In this document: piece by piece, positions 37,130 through 45,403 of the stretch
Layout: every line of letters begins with the position of its first letter
Numbering within the stretch: the stretch's first letter is position 1
From: Chryseobacterium oranimense
GTDB taxonomy: Bacteria > Bacteroidota > Bacteroidia > Flavobacteriales > Weeksellaceae
Direction of reading: 5' to 3'
NCBI RefSeq assembly: GCF_025244725.1
Contig: NZ_CP104203.1
Span: 3,038,001 to 3,102,000, forward strand
DNA: 64,000 bases
Position numbers and translations under genes: made by a program
The notes under the pieces: model-generated
Told to the model about the DNA's origin: nothing
Database searches by the model: none
What the model saw: the letters and a program-made list of their open reading frames with translations, nothing else

Positions 37130-39823
37130 ATGAAATTAATCAACAAATCGATGCTATCCGTAGTGATTACTTTATCTACAGCTAGTGTTTATTATGCTCA
37201 AGAAGTTCAGGATACGGTGAAAACTAAATCCAATGACATTGAACAAGTTGTAATCACTGGTGTTGCTGATATTGCAAAGGATAGAAAAACGCCGGTAGCA
37301 GTTTCAACCATTAAGGAAGCACAGATTGTACAACGATTAGGGAATCAAGAGTTTCCGGAGATTTTATCAACAACTCCTTCCATTTATGCTACAAAAGGTG
37401 GTGGTGGTTTTGGAGACGGACGTATGAACGTAAGAGGTTTTGATACTTCTAATACCGCAGTAATGATTAATGGAGTTCCTGTTAATGATATGGAAGGTGG
37501 TACTGTATATTGGTCTAACTGGGCTGGACTTTCTGATGTAACTTCCGCAATGCAGATACAAAGAGGTTTAGGAGCTTCAAAATTAGCAATTGCTTCTGTT
37601 GGAGGTACAGTTAACGTTATTACAAGAGCTGCAGATAAGAAGAGAGAAGGTAATGTAACTTTAGGTCTTGGTAATGACGGTTATCTTAAAACTTTATTTT
37701 CTTATAATACAGGAAAATCCGCAAAAGGATGGTCTACTTCATTCTTGATGAGTAGAACAGCCGGAGCAATGTATATTGACGGTTCAGATTTTGAAGCATA
37801 CAATTATTATTTTGCTTTAGGTTTCCAGCCAAATAAAAAACACGATTTCCAATTTACCTTTACAGGTGCTCCACAATGGCATAACCAAACTTTTAACAAC
37901 ACCATCGCAACCGATTTGGATATGGGCGACGGAAGATTAGACGGTGTTTTGTCTGATAAACCAAATAGAAAGTACAACTCTAACTGGGGATATCTGAATG
38001 GCAGACAATTTTCACAAAGTGTAAATTACTATAGCAAACCTGTTGCATCCATCAACTGGGATTGGAACATTTCTGAAAAATCAAAATTATCTACTGTAGG
38101 ATATGCTTCTTGGGGTAGAGGTGGTGGAACTGGAGTTTTAGGTTCTATCAACGGAAAGAATATTAATGCTCTGCCAAAAACAGCAGACGGATTGATTCGT
38201 TTTGATGATATTTATGCATGGAATACAGGGCAAGCAGTTGCTGATTTCGGTGCCAATAATAAAACACCTTTTATTGGGACAAGTTCCAATGGTATTACAA
38301 GAAGAGCTAGTGTAAACTCACATGACTGGTATGGAATTTTATCTAATTTCCAACATAAAGTTAATGATAACTGGAACTTCTCAGTAGGGATAGACGCAAG
38401 ATACTACTACGGTTATCACCCAGGTCTTGTTACTGACTTCTTAGGAAACAAAGAATATCGTGAAGCTGGTAACTACAACCAATCTCCATATTATACCGTT
38501 ACACAATCATATAATCCAACACCTTCTGCAAACCCGTTTGCCGCTGCTGTAAAAGACAAATCACAGATTGTGTACAGAAATTATGATGGTAAAGTTCTTT
38601 GGGGTGGTGTTTTCGGACAGTTAGAATATACGAATGATAAAATTTCAGCTTTCGTACAAGGTTCTGCATCTGAGCAGAGCAACCAAAGAATTGATAAGTG
38701 GGTTTGGGATGGAACATCTGCTGTTCCTACAGGTATATCTACTACACAGCAAGGACAGGCGGTAAGCCAAACAACAGATCAAAAATTCAGATTTGGATAC
38801 AATGCAAAAGCTGGTGTGAATTATAACATCGACGAACACCACAATGTTTTCGTAAATGCAGGTATTTATTCTAAACAACCTAATCAGAACGCTATTTTCC
38901 CTTATTCTTTACCAACCAAAACATTTGGTTCTTTGTATCAGCAAATTGAAAACAAAGATATAAGAAATGAGAAAGTATCCTCTGTAGAAATCGGTTACGG
39001 ATTCAAAAGTGACAAATTCAGAGCCAATCTGAACGGATACTACACAGACTGGAAAGACAGATTTGTACGTGTTACGGGTATTGCTTATAATAATGCTGAT
39101 GGTACTCCTGGTACAAATGGTACCGCAAGTTTAACAGGTGTACGAGAAGTGCACATGGGTGTTGAGCTAGAGACATTCTACAAGCCTTTAAACTGGTTGG
39201 AATTAAACGGAATGCTTTCCCTAGGGAACTGGAAATACAAAAACAACCCAACAGGAAGAATAGCTGATGTAAACGGAGATCCAATTATTACAAACGGAGT
39301 AGACGGAGTTACCTTGGCTTTGGATGGGCTGAAAGTTGGAGATGCCGCACAAACAACTGCAGCAATCGGAGCAACAGTGAAGCCGGTTAAAAATCTTGAT
39401 GTATTCGCAACATGGAGATATTATGACAATTTATATGGAACATTTAGCATCAATAATAGCTATATTATTAAAGATGGAGTTGTACCGGCTGCCAGAGCAG
39501 AAAAAGGATCTTTGAAGGCTCCTTCTTATAACCTGACAGATATTGGAGCTTCTTATACATTTAATTTGAACAATGGTAGCAGACTAATAGTTACAGCAAA
39601 TATCTATAACTTATTTGATACTACTTATATTTCAGATTTAAGATCTTCAAACAAAAAAACATTATCAGATTATAAAGATATTGCAGGAGGGTTAACAGCT
39701 CAACAACAGCTTGATGCTTACAATGCAAATTCTAAAAACTTCTACAAAGGTTTAGATGTTAGCAACAATGTTTATTTCGGATTCGGAAGAACTTGGGCTG
39801 CTTCTCTTTCTTACAGATTCTAA
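37130..39823 (+). CDS. TonB-dependent outer-membrane receptor
   Basis: The 897-residue product has a signal peptide ending VYYAQ, a TonB-box-like segment (IEQVVITG), a plug domain (MNVRGFDTSNTAVMINGVPVNDMEGG; GLGASKLAIASVGGTVNVITR) and a long beta-barrel ending in SYRF, the aromatic C-terminus needed for outer-membrane assembly. It lacks the N-terminal carboxypeptidase-like domain of SusC proteins and has no SusD partner, so it is a classical receptor for siderophores, vitamins or similar. Substrate unknown. TTAA triplets recur in the 70 bp upstream. A strong terminator follows. Confidence 0.92.
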   Translation: MKLINKSMLSVVITLSTASVYYAQEVQDTVKTKSNDIEQVVITGVADIAKDRKTPVAVSTIKEAQIVQRLGNQEFPEILSTTPSIYATKGGGGFGDGRMNVRGFDTSNTAVMINGVPVNDMEGGTVYWSNWAGLSDVTSAMQIQRGLGASKLAIASVGGTVNVITRAADKKREGNVTLGLGNDGYLKTLFSYNTGKSAKGWSTSFLMSRTAGAMYIDGSDFEAYNYYFALGFQPNKKHDFQFTFTGAPQWHNQTFNNTIATDLDMGDGRLDGVLSDKPNRKYNSNWGYLNGRQFSQSVNYYSKPVASINWDWNISEKSKLSTVGYASWGRGGGTGVLGSINGKNINALPKTADGLIRFDDIYAWNTGQAVADFGANNKTPFIGTSSNGITRRASVNSHDWYGILSNFQHKVNDNWNFSVGIDARYYYGYHPGLVTDFLGNKEYREAGNYNQSPYYTVTQSYNPTPSANPFAAAVKDKSQIVYRNYDGKVLWGGVFGQLEYTNDKISAFVQGSASEQSNQRIDKWVWDGTSAVPTGISTTQQGQAVSQTTDQKFRFGYNAKAGVNYNIDEHHNVFVNAGIYSKQPNQNAIFPYSLPTKTFGSLYQQIENKDIRNEKVSSVEIGYGFKSDKFRANLNGYYTDWKDRFVRVTGIAYNNADGTPGTNGTASLTGVREVHMGVELETFYKPLNWLELNGMLSLGNWKYKNNPTGRIADVNGDPIITNGVDGVTLALDGLKVGDAAQTTAAIGATVKPVKNLDVFATWRYYDNLYGTFSINNSYIIKDGVVPAARAEKGSLKAPSYNLTDIGASYTFNLNNGSRLIVTANIYNLFDTTYISDLRSSNKKTLSDYKDIAGGLTAQQQLDAYNANSKNFYKGLDVSNNVYFGFGRTWAASLSYRF

Positions 39824-39855
39824 TAAGATCACAATATTAGATTTTATAAATATCT

Positions 39856-39880
39856 ATCCCGGCTTTTCGCCGGGATTTTT
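39856..39880 (+). terminator. Terminator after the TonB receptor gene
   Basis: A perfect 8-bp stem (ATCCCGGC / GCCGGGAT) with a 5-nt loop and a T run. Confidence 0.9.
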
Positions 39881-39882
39881 GC

Positions 39883-39890
39883 TATATTTG
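39883..39890 (+). promoter_or_regulatory. -7 box of the small membrane protein gene at 39908
   Basis: TATATTTG lies 17 bp before the ATG at 39908 and right after the receptor terminator. Confidence 0.5.
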
Positions 39891-39907
39891 TGTACAAAAA
39901 ATTGAAT

Positions 39908-40339
39908 ATGGATTTTTACAAGATTTTGCTTAGTGCACACAAAGGATTCGGGTATCTTGAACTTCTTTTAGTCTCATTATTTATTATTGCTCTTTTAGCT
40001 ACAATGTTCGGCTTCAGTGGTAAAGTGAACAAATTTTTAAAGAAGACAACACTCTTTACGATGATTTTCTTCCACGTTCAGTTTTTAATAGGAATCATCA
40101 TGCTTGTGATCAATTTCACAAAAGGATTGGATATGGGATCAGTAATGAAAAATGCTGACCTGAGATTCCAGTATGTGGAACATCCGTTTTCCATGTTGAT
40201 CGCTGCAGTATTGATGACCATCATCAACAAAAAAGTGAAGTCCAATGACACGATTTCTTTGGGAATTGTAATTATGGGACTTATCGCTGCAGGTTTATTT
40301 GCATTCGCGTTCCCTTGGACAAGAGTCTTTGGGGCTTAA
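39908..40339 (+). CDS. Four-helix inner-membrane protein of unknown function
   Basis: The ATG at 39908 (MDFYKILLSAHKGFGY) is chosen because the -7 box overlaps the GTG at 39890, which would be at the edge of the transcript. The about 143-residue protein has four hydrophobic helices with a His in the first loop (LSAHKG), one in helix 2 (FFHVQFLIG) and one at helix 3 (YVEHPFSML). Spaced histidines in four helices recall cytochrome b-like proteins, and related flavobacterial proteins are often labelled that way, but haem binding is unproven. Confidence 0.75.
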   Translation: MDFYKILLSAHKGFGYLELLLVSLFIIALLATMFGFSGKVNKFLKKTTLFTMIFFHVQFLIGIIMLVINFTKGLDMGSVMKNADLRFQYVEHPFSMLIAAVLMTIINKKVKSNDTISLGIVIMGLIAAGLFAFAFPWTRVFGA

Positions 40340-40405
40340 AACATAAAATACAAAGTTGAATTGATCACTTTGTAAAAGTTTAACCTTAAATTTTTAATTA
40401 AATCA

Positions 40406-41398
40406 ATGAAAGTAGCTGTAGTAGGTTCAACAGGAATGGTTGGACAAGTTATGCTTAAAGTTTTGGAGGAGAGAAACTTCCCTGTAACAGAATTAATTCC
40501 GGTAGCATCCGAAAAATCTGTAGGCAAGAAGGTGAAGTATAAACAGGAAGAATTTACCATTGTAAGCATGAAAGACGCTATAGCTGCCAAACCGGATATT
40601 GCCATTTTTTCTGCCGGAGGTGATACTTCTCTTGAATTTGCCCCTCTTTTTGCTGAAGCTGGTACTACGGTGATTGATAATTCTTCAGCATGGAGAATGG
40701 ACCCTACTAAAAAACTGGTAGTTCCGGAGATCAATGCCAATGTCTTAACAACAGAAGATAAGATCATTGCCAATCCGAACTGCTCTACCATTCAGCTGGT
40801 AATGGTTCTGGGCCCATTGAATAAAAAATATGATCTGAAAAGAGTGATCGTTTCCACGTATCAATCTGTAACAGGAACAGGAAAAAATGCCGTTGATCAG
40901 CTTAACGCTGAAATAAGCGGAGACAACAGTGTTGCCAAAGTATACCCTTATCAGATTTTCAAGAATGCTCTTCCTCACTGTGATGTATTCAGCGATGATG
41001 ATTACACTAAAGAAGAGATCAAACTAATGAAAGAACCTAAGAAAATTTTAGGAGACGATACATTCAATCTTACAGCAACTGCAGTGAGAGTTCCTGTTCA
41101 GGGAGGCCACTCAGAAAGTGTAAATATTGAATTCGAAAATGAATTTGACCTTGATGAAGTAAGAAAAATTTTATCTGAAACACCAGGTGTTGTAGTAATG
41201 GACAATGTAAAGAACAACGAATATCCAATGCCACTCTACTCCGAAGGAAAAGACGAAGTTTTCGTCGGAAGGATAAGACGTGACCTATCCCAGCCCAAAA
41301 CGCTCAACCTCTGGATCGTGGCAGACAATCTGCGAAAAGGAGCAGCAACAAACGCTGTACAGATTGCAGAATACCTTGTAGCAAACAACTTAGTTTAA
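40406..41398 (+). CDS. asd: Aspartate-semialdehyde dehydrogenase
   Basis: The 330-residue enzyme makes aspartate semialdehyde for lysine, threonine, methionine and diaminopimelate synthesis. It has the NADP-binding GSTGMVG (residues 7-13), SAGGDTSLEF, DNSSAWRMD, catalytic Cys126 in NPNCSTIQ, and His235 in VPVQGGHSES. It runs alone, 66 bp after a small membrane protein, and a clear terminator follows. Confidence 0.97.
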   Translation: MKVAVVGSTGMVGQVMLKVLEERNFPVTELIPVASEKSVGKKVKYKQEEFTIVSMKDAIAAKPDIAIFSAGGDTSLEFAPLFAEAGTTVIDNSSAWRMDPTKKLVVPEINANVLTTEDKIIANPNCSTIQLVMVLGPLNKKYDLKRVIVSTYQSVTGTGKNAVDQLNAEISGDNSVAKVYPYQIFKNALPHCDVFSDDDYTKEEIKLMKEPKKILGDDTFNLTATAVRVPVQGGHSESVNIEFENEFDLDEVRKILSETPGVVVMDNVKNNEYPMPLYSEGKDEVFVGRIRRDLSQPKTLNLWIVADNLRKGAATNAVQIAEYLVANNLV

Positions 41399-41413
41399 AC
41401 TAACAAAATAAAA

Positions 41414-41442
41414 AAGAGTCTCAGAATTGAGATTCTTTTTTT
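41414..41442 (+). terminator. Terminator after asd
   Basis: AAGAGTCTCA pairs with TGAGATTCTT (one G-U), loop GAAT, T run. Only 10 bp then separate it from the next ATG. Confidence 0.8.
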
Positions 41443-41451
41443 TATCAAACT

Positions 41452-42453
41452 ATGGAAAATAAAAAGACCATTACCCATAAAGACAAAATAGGATTCCAAA
41501 AGCTGATTGCCGTTTTCGGAGTCATCTTATTTATAGGAAAGATTATTGCATGGAAGCTCACTAATTCCGATGCTGTATTTTCTGATGCCATGGAAAGTGT
41601 TGTTAATGTCATCAGCGCATTTATGGGGCTTTACTCCCTTCATCTTGCCGCAAAACCTAAAGACGAAGACCACCCGTACGGCCACGGAAAAGTAGAATTT
41701 GTAACATCCGGTATTGAAGGTGCCCTCATCGCTATAGCAGGTATTATGATCATCTATGAAGGCGTCAACAGTCTTATTATAGGAAAAACACTGGCAAAGC
41801 TTGATCTAGGAATATGGATCATTGCTGCAACCGCCGTTGTAAATTATCTTCTGGGATATATTTCCATTAAAAAAGGTCAGGCAGAAAACTCATTAGTCCT
41901 TATTTCATCCGGAAAACACCTGCAGTCTGATACCATTACCACATTTGGTGTTGTAATAAGTTTAATTATTGTTTATTTCACTAAAATCTATTGGCTGGAT
42001 TCAGTAGTTGCTCTTATTTTTGGTCTTTACATTATCTACGTTGGCTATAAAATCGTCAGAAAATCTTTAAGTGGTATTATGGATGAACAGGATCCCGATC
42101 TGCTTAACCAGATTATCAGAGTACTCGAAGAAAACAGAAGAACAGAATGGATAGACGTTCATAATATGAAAATCCAGCAATTCGGTGCCAATCTCCATAT
42201 TGACGCCCACATTACCTTACCGTGGTATTACAGCCTTCGGGAAGCCCATGACGAAATGGAAAAAATGATTATCCTATTAGCTGAAAATACAAAAAGAAGT
42301 GTAGAATTCAACTTTCATATGGATGACTGCAAACCGATATCGTGCCCCGTATGCCAGATCAAAGACTGCCCTGTCCGTGAAAAAGATTTTGTAAAAAGAG
42401 TGGAATGGACTCCGGAAAATGTAACCAGCATTGACAAACACACCGCAGACTAA
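41452..42453 (+). CDS. Cation diffusion facilitator family metal exporter with cysteine-rich tail
   Basis: The 333-residue protein is a CDF transporter exporting divalent metal against protons. Six hydrophobic helices fill residues 15-205. Metal-site motifs are NSDAVFSDAMESVVN in helix 2, the HPYGHGKVEFVTSG loop, and SDTITTFGVV in helix 5. A cytoplasmic domain follows (HNMKIQQFGANLHIDAHITLP). Unusual is a C-terminal cluster, C-x4-C-x2-C-x4-C at about residues 290-303 (KPIS, PV, QIKD between cysteines), which could bind Zn, Fe or Cu and act as a sensor. The start is close behind the asd terminator. Confidence 0.92.
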   Translation: MENKKTITHKDKIGFQKLIAVFGVILFIGKIIAWKLTNSDAVFSDAMESVVNVISAFMGLYSLHLAAKPKDEDHPYGHGKVEFVTSGIEGALIAIAGIMIIYEGVNSLIIGKTLAKLDLGIWIIAATAVVNYLLGYISIKKGQAENSLVLISSGKHLQSDTITTFGVVISLIIVYFTKIYWLDSVVALIFGLYIIYVGYKIVRKSLSGIMDEQDPDLLNQIIRVLEENRRTEWIDVHNMKIQQFGANLHIDAHITLPWYYSLREAHDEMEKMIILLAENTKRSVEFNFHMDDCKPISCPVCQIKDCPVREKDFVKRVEWTPENVTSIDKHTAD

Positions 42454-42454
42454 G

Positions 42455-42530
42455 TTTAGAGTTAGAGGGTTTTAGGGTTTAGAGTTTGTTATCAGTCCGA
42501 ACCCCGCATCCCGAAACTTTATAAGACATG
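42455..42530. repeat. Degenerate TTAGGGTTT/CCCGAAAC-type repeat tract, left of the exosortase module
   Basis: Short variants of GTTTAGAG, GGGTTTTAGGG and CCCGCATCCCGAAAC follow each other. Related sequence lies on the other side of the exosortase genes (43620-43725). Confidence 0.5.
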
Positions 42531-42540
42531 AACACTTACC

Positions 42541-42987
42541 TCAATTACCCTTATTTGCCTGTTTTTCCAACTGTTTCCTGTAATAAAACATCGGAACAAT
42601 TAAAAGCAAAGCCAGAGGCTGAATCACAAATCTTCTCATATAAAAAGAAAAAAGATAACCAATATCGAACCTGTCATAGATGCAGTAAAGATAGATCGGA
42701 AAAGTAATTGCAAAAATAATGGTAATCAGCAAAGCCCCCTGCACCGTCCATTGGCGTTTTTTAAAAAGACACTGAATAATAAGGCAGGAAAAACCAAGAT
42801 TAAGGATAAACCTGAAAAGATGACCTGTAATTAATTTTCCCCATACAAACTGCGGAAACGGAATATTTTTATTCGCTTCATGAAAGTATTCCAGGAAAGG
42901 ATCGTAGAACATTTTGTCTTCCAACATCCGTACGCTTATAAGCCCGCAGATTCCTGCTATGACCAAAAACCAGTTAAGAATTTTCAT
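42541..42987 (-). CDS. Exosortase F system-associated membrane protein
   Basis: The 148-residue protein has four hydrophobic helices and the N-terminal MKILNWFLVIAGICGLISVRMLED and FYDPFLEYFH motifs of the protein that accompanies exosortase F in Flavobacteriia (TIGR04127 by my recollection). Its start overlaps the end of the exosortase gene by 14 bp, so translation is coupled. Its role in the exosortase pathway is unknown. Confidence 0.82.
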   Translation of the reverse strand: MKILNWFLVIAGICGLISVRMLEDKMFYDPFLEYFHEANKNIPFPQFVWGKLITGHLFRFILNLGFSCLIIQCLFKKRQWTVQGALLITIIFAITFPIYLYCIYDRFDIGYLFSFYMRRFVIQPLALLLIVPMFYYRKQLEKQANKGN

Positions 42988-43504
42988 TTTTTAAAGCAAA
43001 GAATTTAATCCATACCAGCCAAAGAACCACTACCGTTCCATAGATCACTGCCGGGAAAATAAAATCGTGGAACATTTTTCCATATTCCGCATGATCTACC
43101 ATGACGATATTCAGTCCTATTATTCGCAGAAGATTCATAATATATAGCAGAATCAGTCCGGCAAGAGCAAAAATGTACGTTTTGGCACCTTTATAAAATG
43201 CAAAAACAAAAGCTAAGAATAAAATCATTACAGAAACAGCATTACAGCCTTCCACCATTCTCGTTACGTAATTTTTCTTTACATAAAACCAAACCTGCTC
43301 GTTTTTCACATCATCATAAAGCAGTGTAGGAAAACCTGTAGCATTCTGAACAGATGCCACCTGGTTGGCAATCATTCGGGAAAATAGATCCAGTCCTCCC
43401 TCTTTACTGGCATTCAGGTAAAACTGGTACCCCAAAAGCAGTACAAGGTAAATAACAATGAACCTCAGCAGAATGTTTAATACTGGTTTAAAATCCTTTA
43501 GCAT
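42974..43504 (-). CDS. xrtF: Exosortase family protein XrtF
   Basis: The 176-residue membrane protein has the exosortase catalytic set: Cys87 in VEGCNAVSVM, Arg127 in NLLRIIGLN and His146 in MFHDFIF. It is small for an exosortase, which fits the flavobacterial type F (TIGR04128 by my recollection). Exosortases are transpeptidase-like membrane proteases that process C-terminal sorting tags, but the XrtF target is not settled. It overlaps its partner gene. The ATG lies 4 bp after a perfect -7 box, and degenerate repeat tracts flank the two-gene unit. Confidence 0.88.
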   Translation of the reverse strand: MLKDFKPVLNILLRFIVIYLVLLLGYQFYLNASKEGGLDLFSRMIANQVASVQNATGFPTLLYDDVKNEQVWFYVKKNYVTRMVEGCNAVSVMILFLAFVFAFYKGAKTYIFALAGLILLYIMNLLRIIGLNIVMVDHAEYGKMFHDFIFPAVIYGTVVVLWLVWIKFFALKNENS

Positions 43505-43508
43505 GATG

Positions 43509-43516
43509 CAAAGATA
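43509..43516 (-). promoter_or_regulatory. -7 box four bases before the xrtF start codon
   Basis: On the minus strand TATCTTTG, CATC, ATG: the same 15-base string found at dnaB. Probable leaderless mRNA. Confidence 0.5.
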
Positions 43517-43619
43517 AAAATTAGACTGAAACCTGAGCTAAAAATGTTTTATTTAGATATCAGATTGCAGATACCAGATATCAGACATAAGATTTTAAAT
43601 TTATAAAAACTATTTGCTC

Positions 43620-43725
43620 ACAACCCTCAAACTCTCAAACCCAACCACGAACCTCGGATCCAAAACCTGAAACCCGAAACCCAAAACTCGGCTCCCATAA
43701 CCCTAAAATCCTCAATTTATAAACT
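43620..43725. repeat. Degenerate AAACCC/GAACCTC repeat tract, right of the exosortase module
   Basis: About 100 bp made of 7-8 base units such as AACCCTCA, AAACTCTC, AACCCAA, CGAACCTC, AAACCTG, AAACCCG and AACCCTAAAA. Cytosine falls almost entirely on one strand. The tract occupies much of the 252-bp gap 43505-43756. Confidence 0.6.
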
Positions 43726-43738
43726 CCCATTAAATTAG

Positions 43739-43746
43739 TATATTTG
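43739..43746 (+). promoter_or_regulatory. -7 box of the sugar kinase gene
   Basis: TATATTTG lies 10 bp before the ATG at 43757. Confidence 0.5.
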
Positions 43747-43756
43747 TTTCCATATT

Positions 43757-44776
43757 ATGACTTCCGAAAACGCAAAACGATTTTTTGAAAAATACCTGAA
43801 TGAACCACCTTCTGAGTTTGTTACGCTGGCTCAAAGCGGTTCTGCGAGGGTCAATTTTCTGGCTCAGTCCGGCACAAAAAAATACATTGTTACCAGCAAT
43901 GAAAACATCCCGGAAAACGAAAGCTTTCTCTATTATTCCAATATATTCTCTGAACTTCGCCTTAATACACCTGAAATTTTCGCTGTTTCAGAGGACAGAA
44001 AAATATACATTCAGGAGTTTCTCGGAGCACAGACCCTTTCTGAAATTATTGCTGCAGAAGGACTTTCTTCCAAGGTGAAAGAATTGGTAAAACAGACTCT
44101 GGAGAAACTTTTTCAGCTTCAGACCGGTACTCAGGGAAAAATAGATTTTTCAAGGACTTTTGAATACGAAAGTTATGATGAGCTTCCTGTGATACATGAT
44201 CTGTATTATTTCAAAAATTTTGTAGCTGATGTTCTCGAGCTTGAATACCGTAAGTCTGACCTGTTGAAAGAATTTAAACAAATTTCCGGACTCATTGAAA
44301 ATCTTGAACCGATAGGAATCATGATCCGCGATTTCCAGGCAAGGAATATTATGGTTGATGAAGATCTTAAAGTTTCGTTCATCGATTATCAGTCAGCAAT
44401 GGAAGGTCCGTTAATGTATGATGTAATCTCTTTTCTTTTTCAGGCCAAAGCCAATTTTCCTGAAGATTTTAAAAATGGAATGCTGGATTATTACATCGGA
44501 CAGTTTGAAGACCAGCAGATTCAAAATCAACTAAGAAATTCGGTAAAACCAATCCAGATGATGAGATTTCTCCAGGTACTCGGAGCTTACGGCTTCAGAG
44601 GACTGATCCAAAGGAAGCAACATTTTATAACGAGTCTGGAAAAAGGAATTGAAAATATCACAATATTTGCAGATTCATGGGAACAGATGAACAATTATCC
44701 GGAGCTGAAAAAAGTAATAGAACAGCTGGGTACGGAAAAATCAAAATTAAAAATTAATACGATATTAAATACCTAG
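43757..44776 (+). CDS. amgK: AmgK-like sugar kinase (phosphotransferase family)
   Basis: The 339-residue protein is an APH/choline-kinase type phosphotransferase. The catalytic loop reads RDFQARNIMVD near residue 195, and the magnesium-binding block is IDYQSAMEGPLMYDVISFL. This R-D-F/Y-x3-N and DFQDA-x-GP-like pattern is characteristic of AmgK, the anomeric MurNAc/GlcNAc kinase of the cell-wall recycling route. A MurU-like nucleotidyltransferase two genes downstream supports that reading, because AmgK and MurU act in sequence to UDP-MurNAc. The RapZ-type gene between them is odd. Substrate not proven. Confidence 0.78.
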   Translation: MTSENAKRFFEKYLNEPPSEFVTLAQSGSARVNFLAQSGTKKYIVTSNENIPENESFLYYSNIFSELRLNTPEIFAVSEDRKIYIQEFLGAQTLSEIIAAEGLSSKVKELVKQTLEKLFQLQTGTQGKIDFSRTFEYESYDELPVIHDLYYFKNFVADVLELEYRKSDLLKEFKQISGLIENLEPIGIMIRDFQARNIMVDEDLKVSFIDYQSAMEGPLMYDVISFLFQAKANFPEDFKNGMLDYYIGQFEDQQIQNQLRNSVKPIQMMRFLQVLGAYGFRGLIQRKQHFITSLEKGIENITIFADSWEQMNNYPELKKVIEQLGTEKSKLKINTILNT

Positions 44777-44857
44777 CCTTCGACTACGCTCAGGCTGACC
44801 AAATTTACAGATAAGTGGGTAATTTTAGAATGTCAGCCTGAGCGAAGTCGAAGGCTG
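44774..44857. repeat. Large imperfect palindrome (26-bp arms)
   Basis: Arms 44774-44799 and 44832-44857 are inverted copies with 24 of 26 matches, built on GCCTTCGACT and GCTCAGGCTGAC, with a 32-nt loop. It begins at the stop codon of the sugar kinase gene. It resembles REP-type palindromes found in many copies in flavobacterial genomes; it may also reduce read-through into the next gene. Confidence 0.75.
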
Positions 44858-44905
44858 ATCAATATAAACCAAATAAACCTTAATGGTTAAATAATAAAAA
44901 TAACA

Positions 44906-45313
44906 ATGCTACACATTGACATACACAGTTTTTCGTACAAAAAAGGAGGAATTCCTAAAGACAATTCAGGAAACGGAGGAGGTTTTACCTTTGACTGCAG
45001 GGGAATTTTAAATCCGGGAAGAATTGAGGAATATAAAATCCAGACAGGAAATGACATCGGAGTTCAGGAATACCTTGAAACAAAAACAGAGATGCCGAAA
45101 TTTCTGGAGCTCGTAAAATCCATTATCTCAATCAATATCGATAATTATCTGGAAAGAGGTTTTGAAAACCTTCAGATCAATTTCGGATGTACGGGAGGAC
45201 AGCACAGATCTGTATATTCTGCAATAAAAATCGCTGAATTCATCAAAGAAAAATATCCTGAGGGAACAGAAATAAGTCTTCACCACGATGAACAGCACCA
45301 ACTGAATCCATAA
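44906..45313 (+). CDS. Stand-alone RapZ C-terminal domain protein
   Basis: The 135-residue protein matches only the C-terminal domain of RapZ, without the N-terminal P-loop kinase-like part. It has FTFDCRGILNPG (residues 27-38) and the signature FGCTGGQHRSVYSA (93-106), with Cys95, His100 and Arg101. In E. coli that domain binds glucosamine-6-phosphate and controls its synthesis. Here it lies between an AmgK-like kinase and a MurU-like enzyme, so sensing or binding an amino-sugar phosphate is a reasonable inference. Confidence 0.85.
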   Translation: MLHIDIHSFSYKKGGIPKDNSGNGGGFTFDCRGILNPGRIEEYKIQTGNDIGVQEYLETKTEMPKFLELVKSIISINIDNYLERGFENLQINFGCTGGQHRSVYSAIKIAEFIKEKYPEGTEISLHHDEQHQLNP

Positions 45314-45403
45314 ATGATTATTGATAATAGATAAATGATTCATCCAGATACAATTATCTTTTATCAATTCTCCTCACTAATCATTCATCAATTATACATA
45401 TAA

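Noticed and set aside
43620..43725. Possible CRISPR array
   Set aside because: The units are 7-8 bases, degenerate and without unique spacers; no cas genes in the window.
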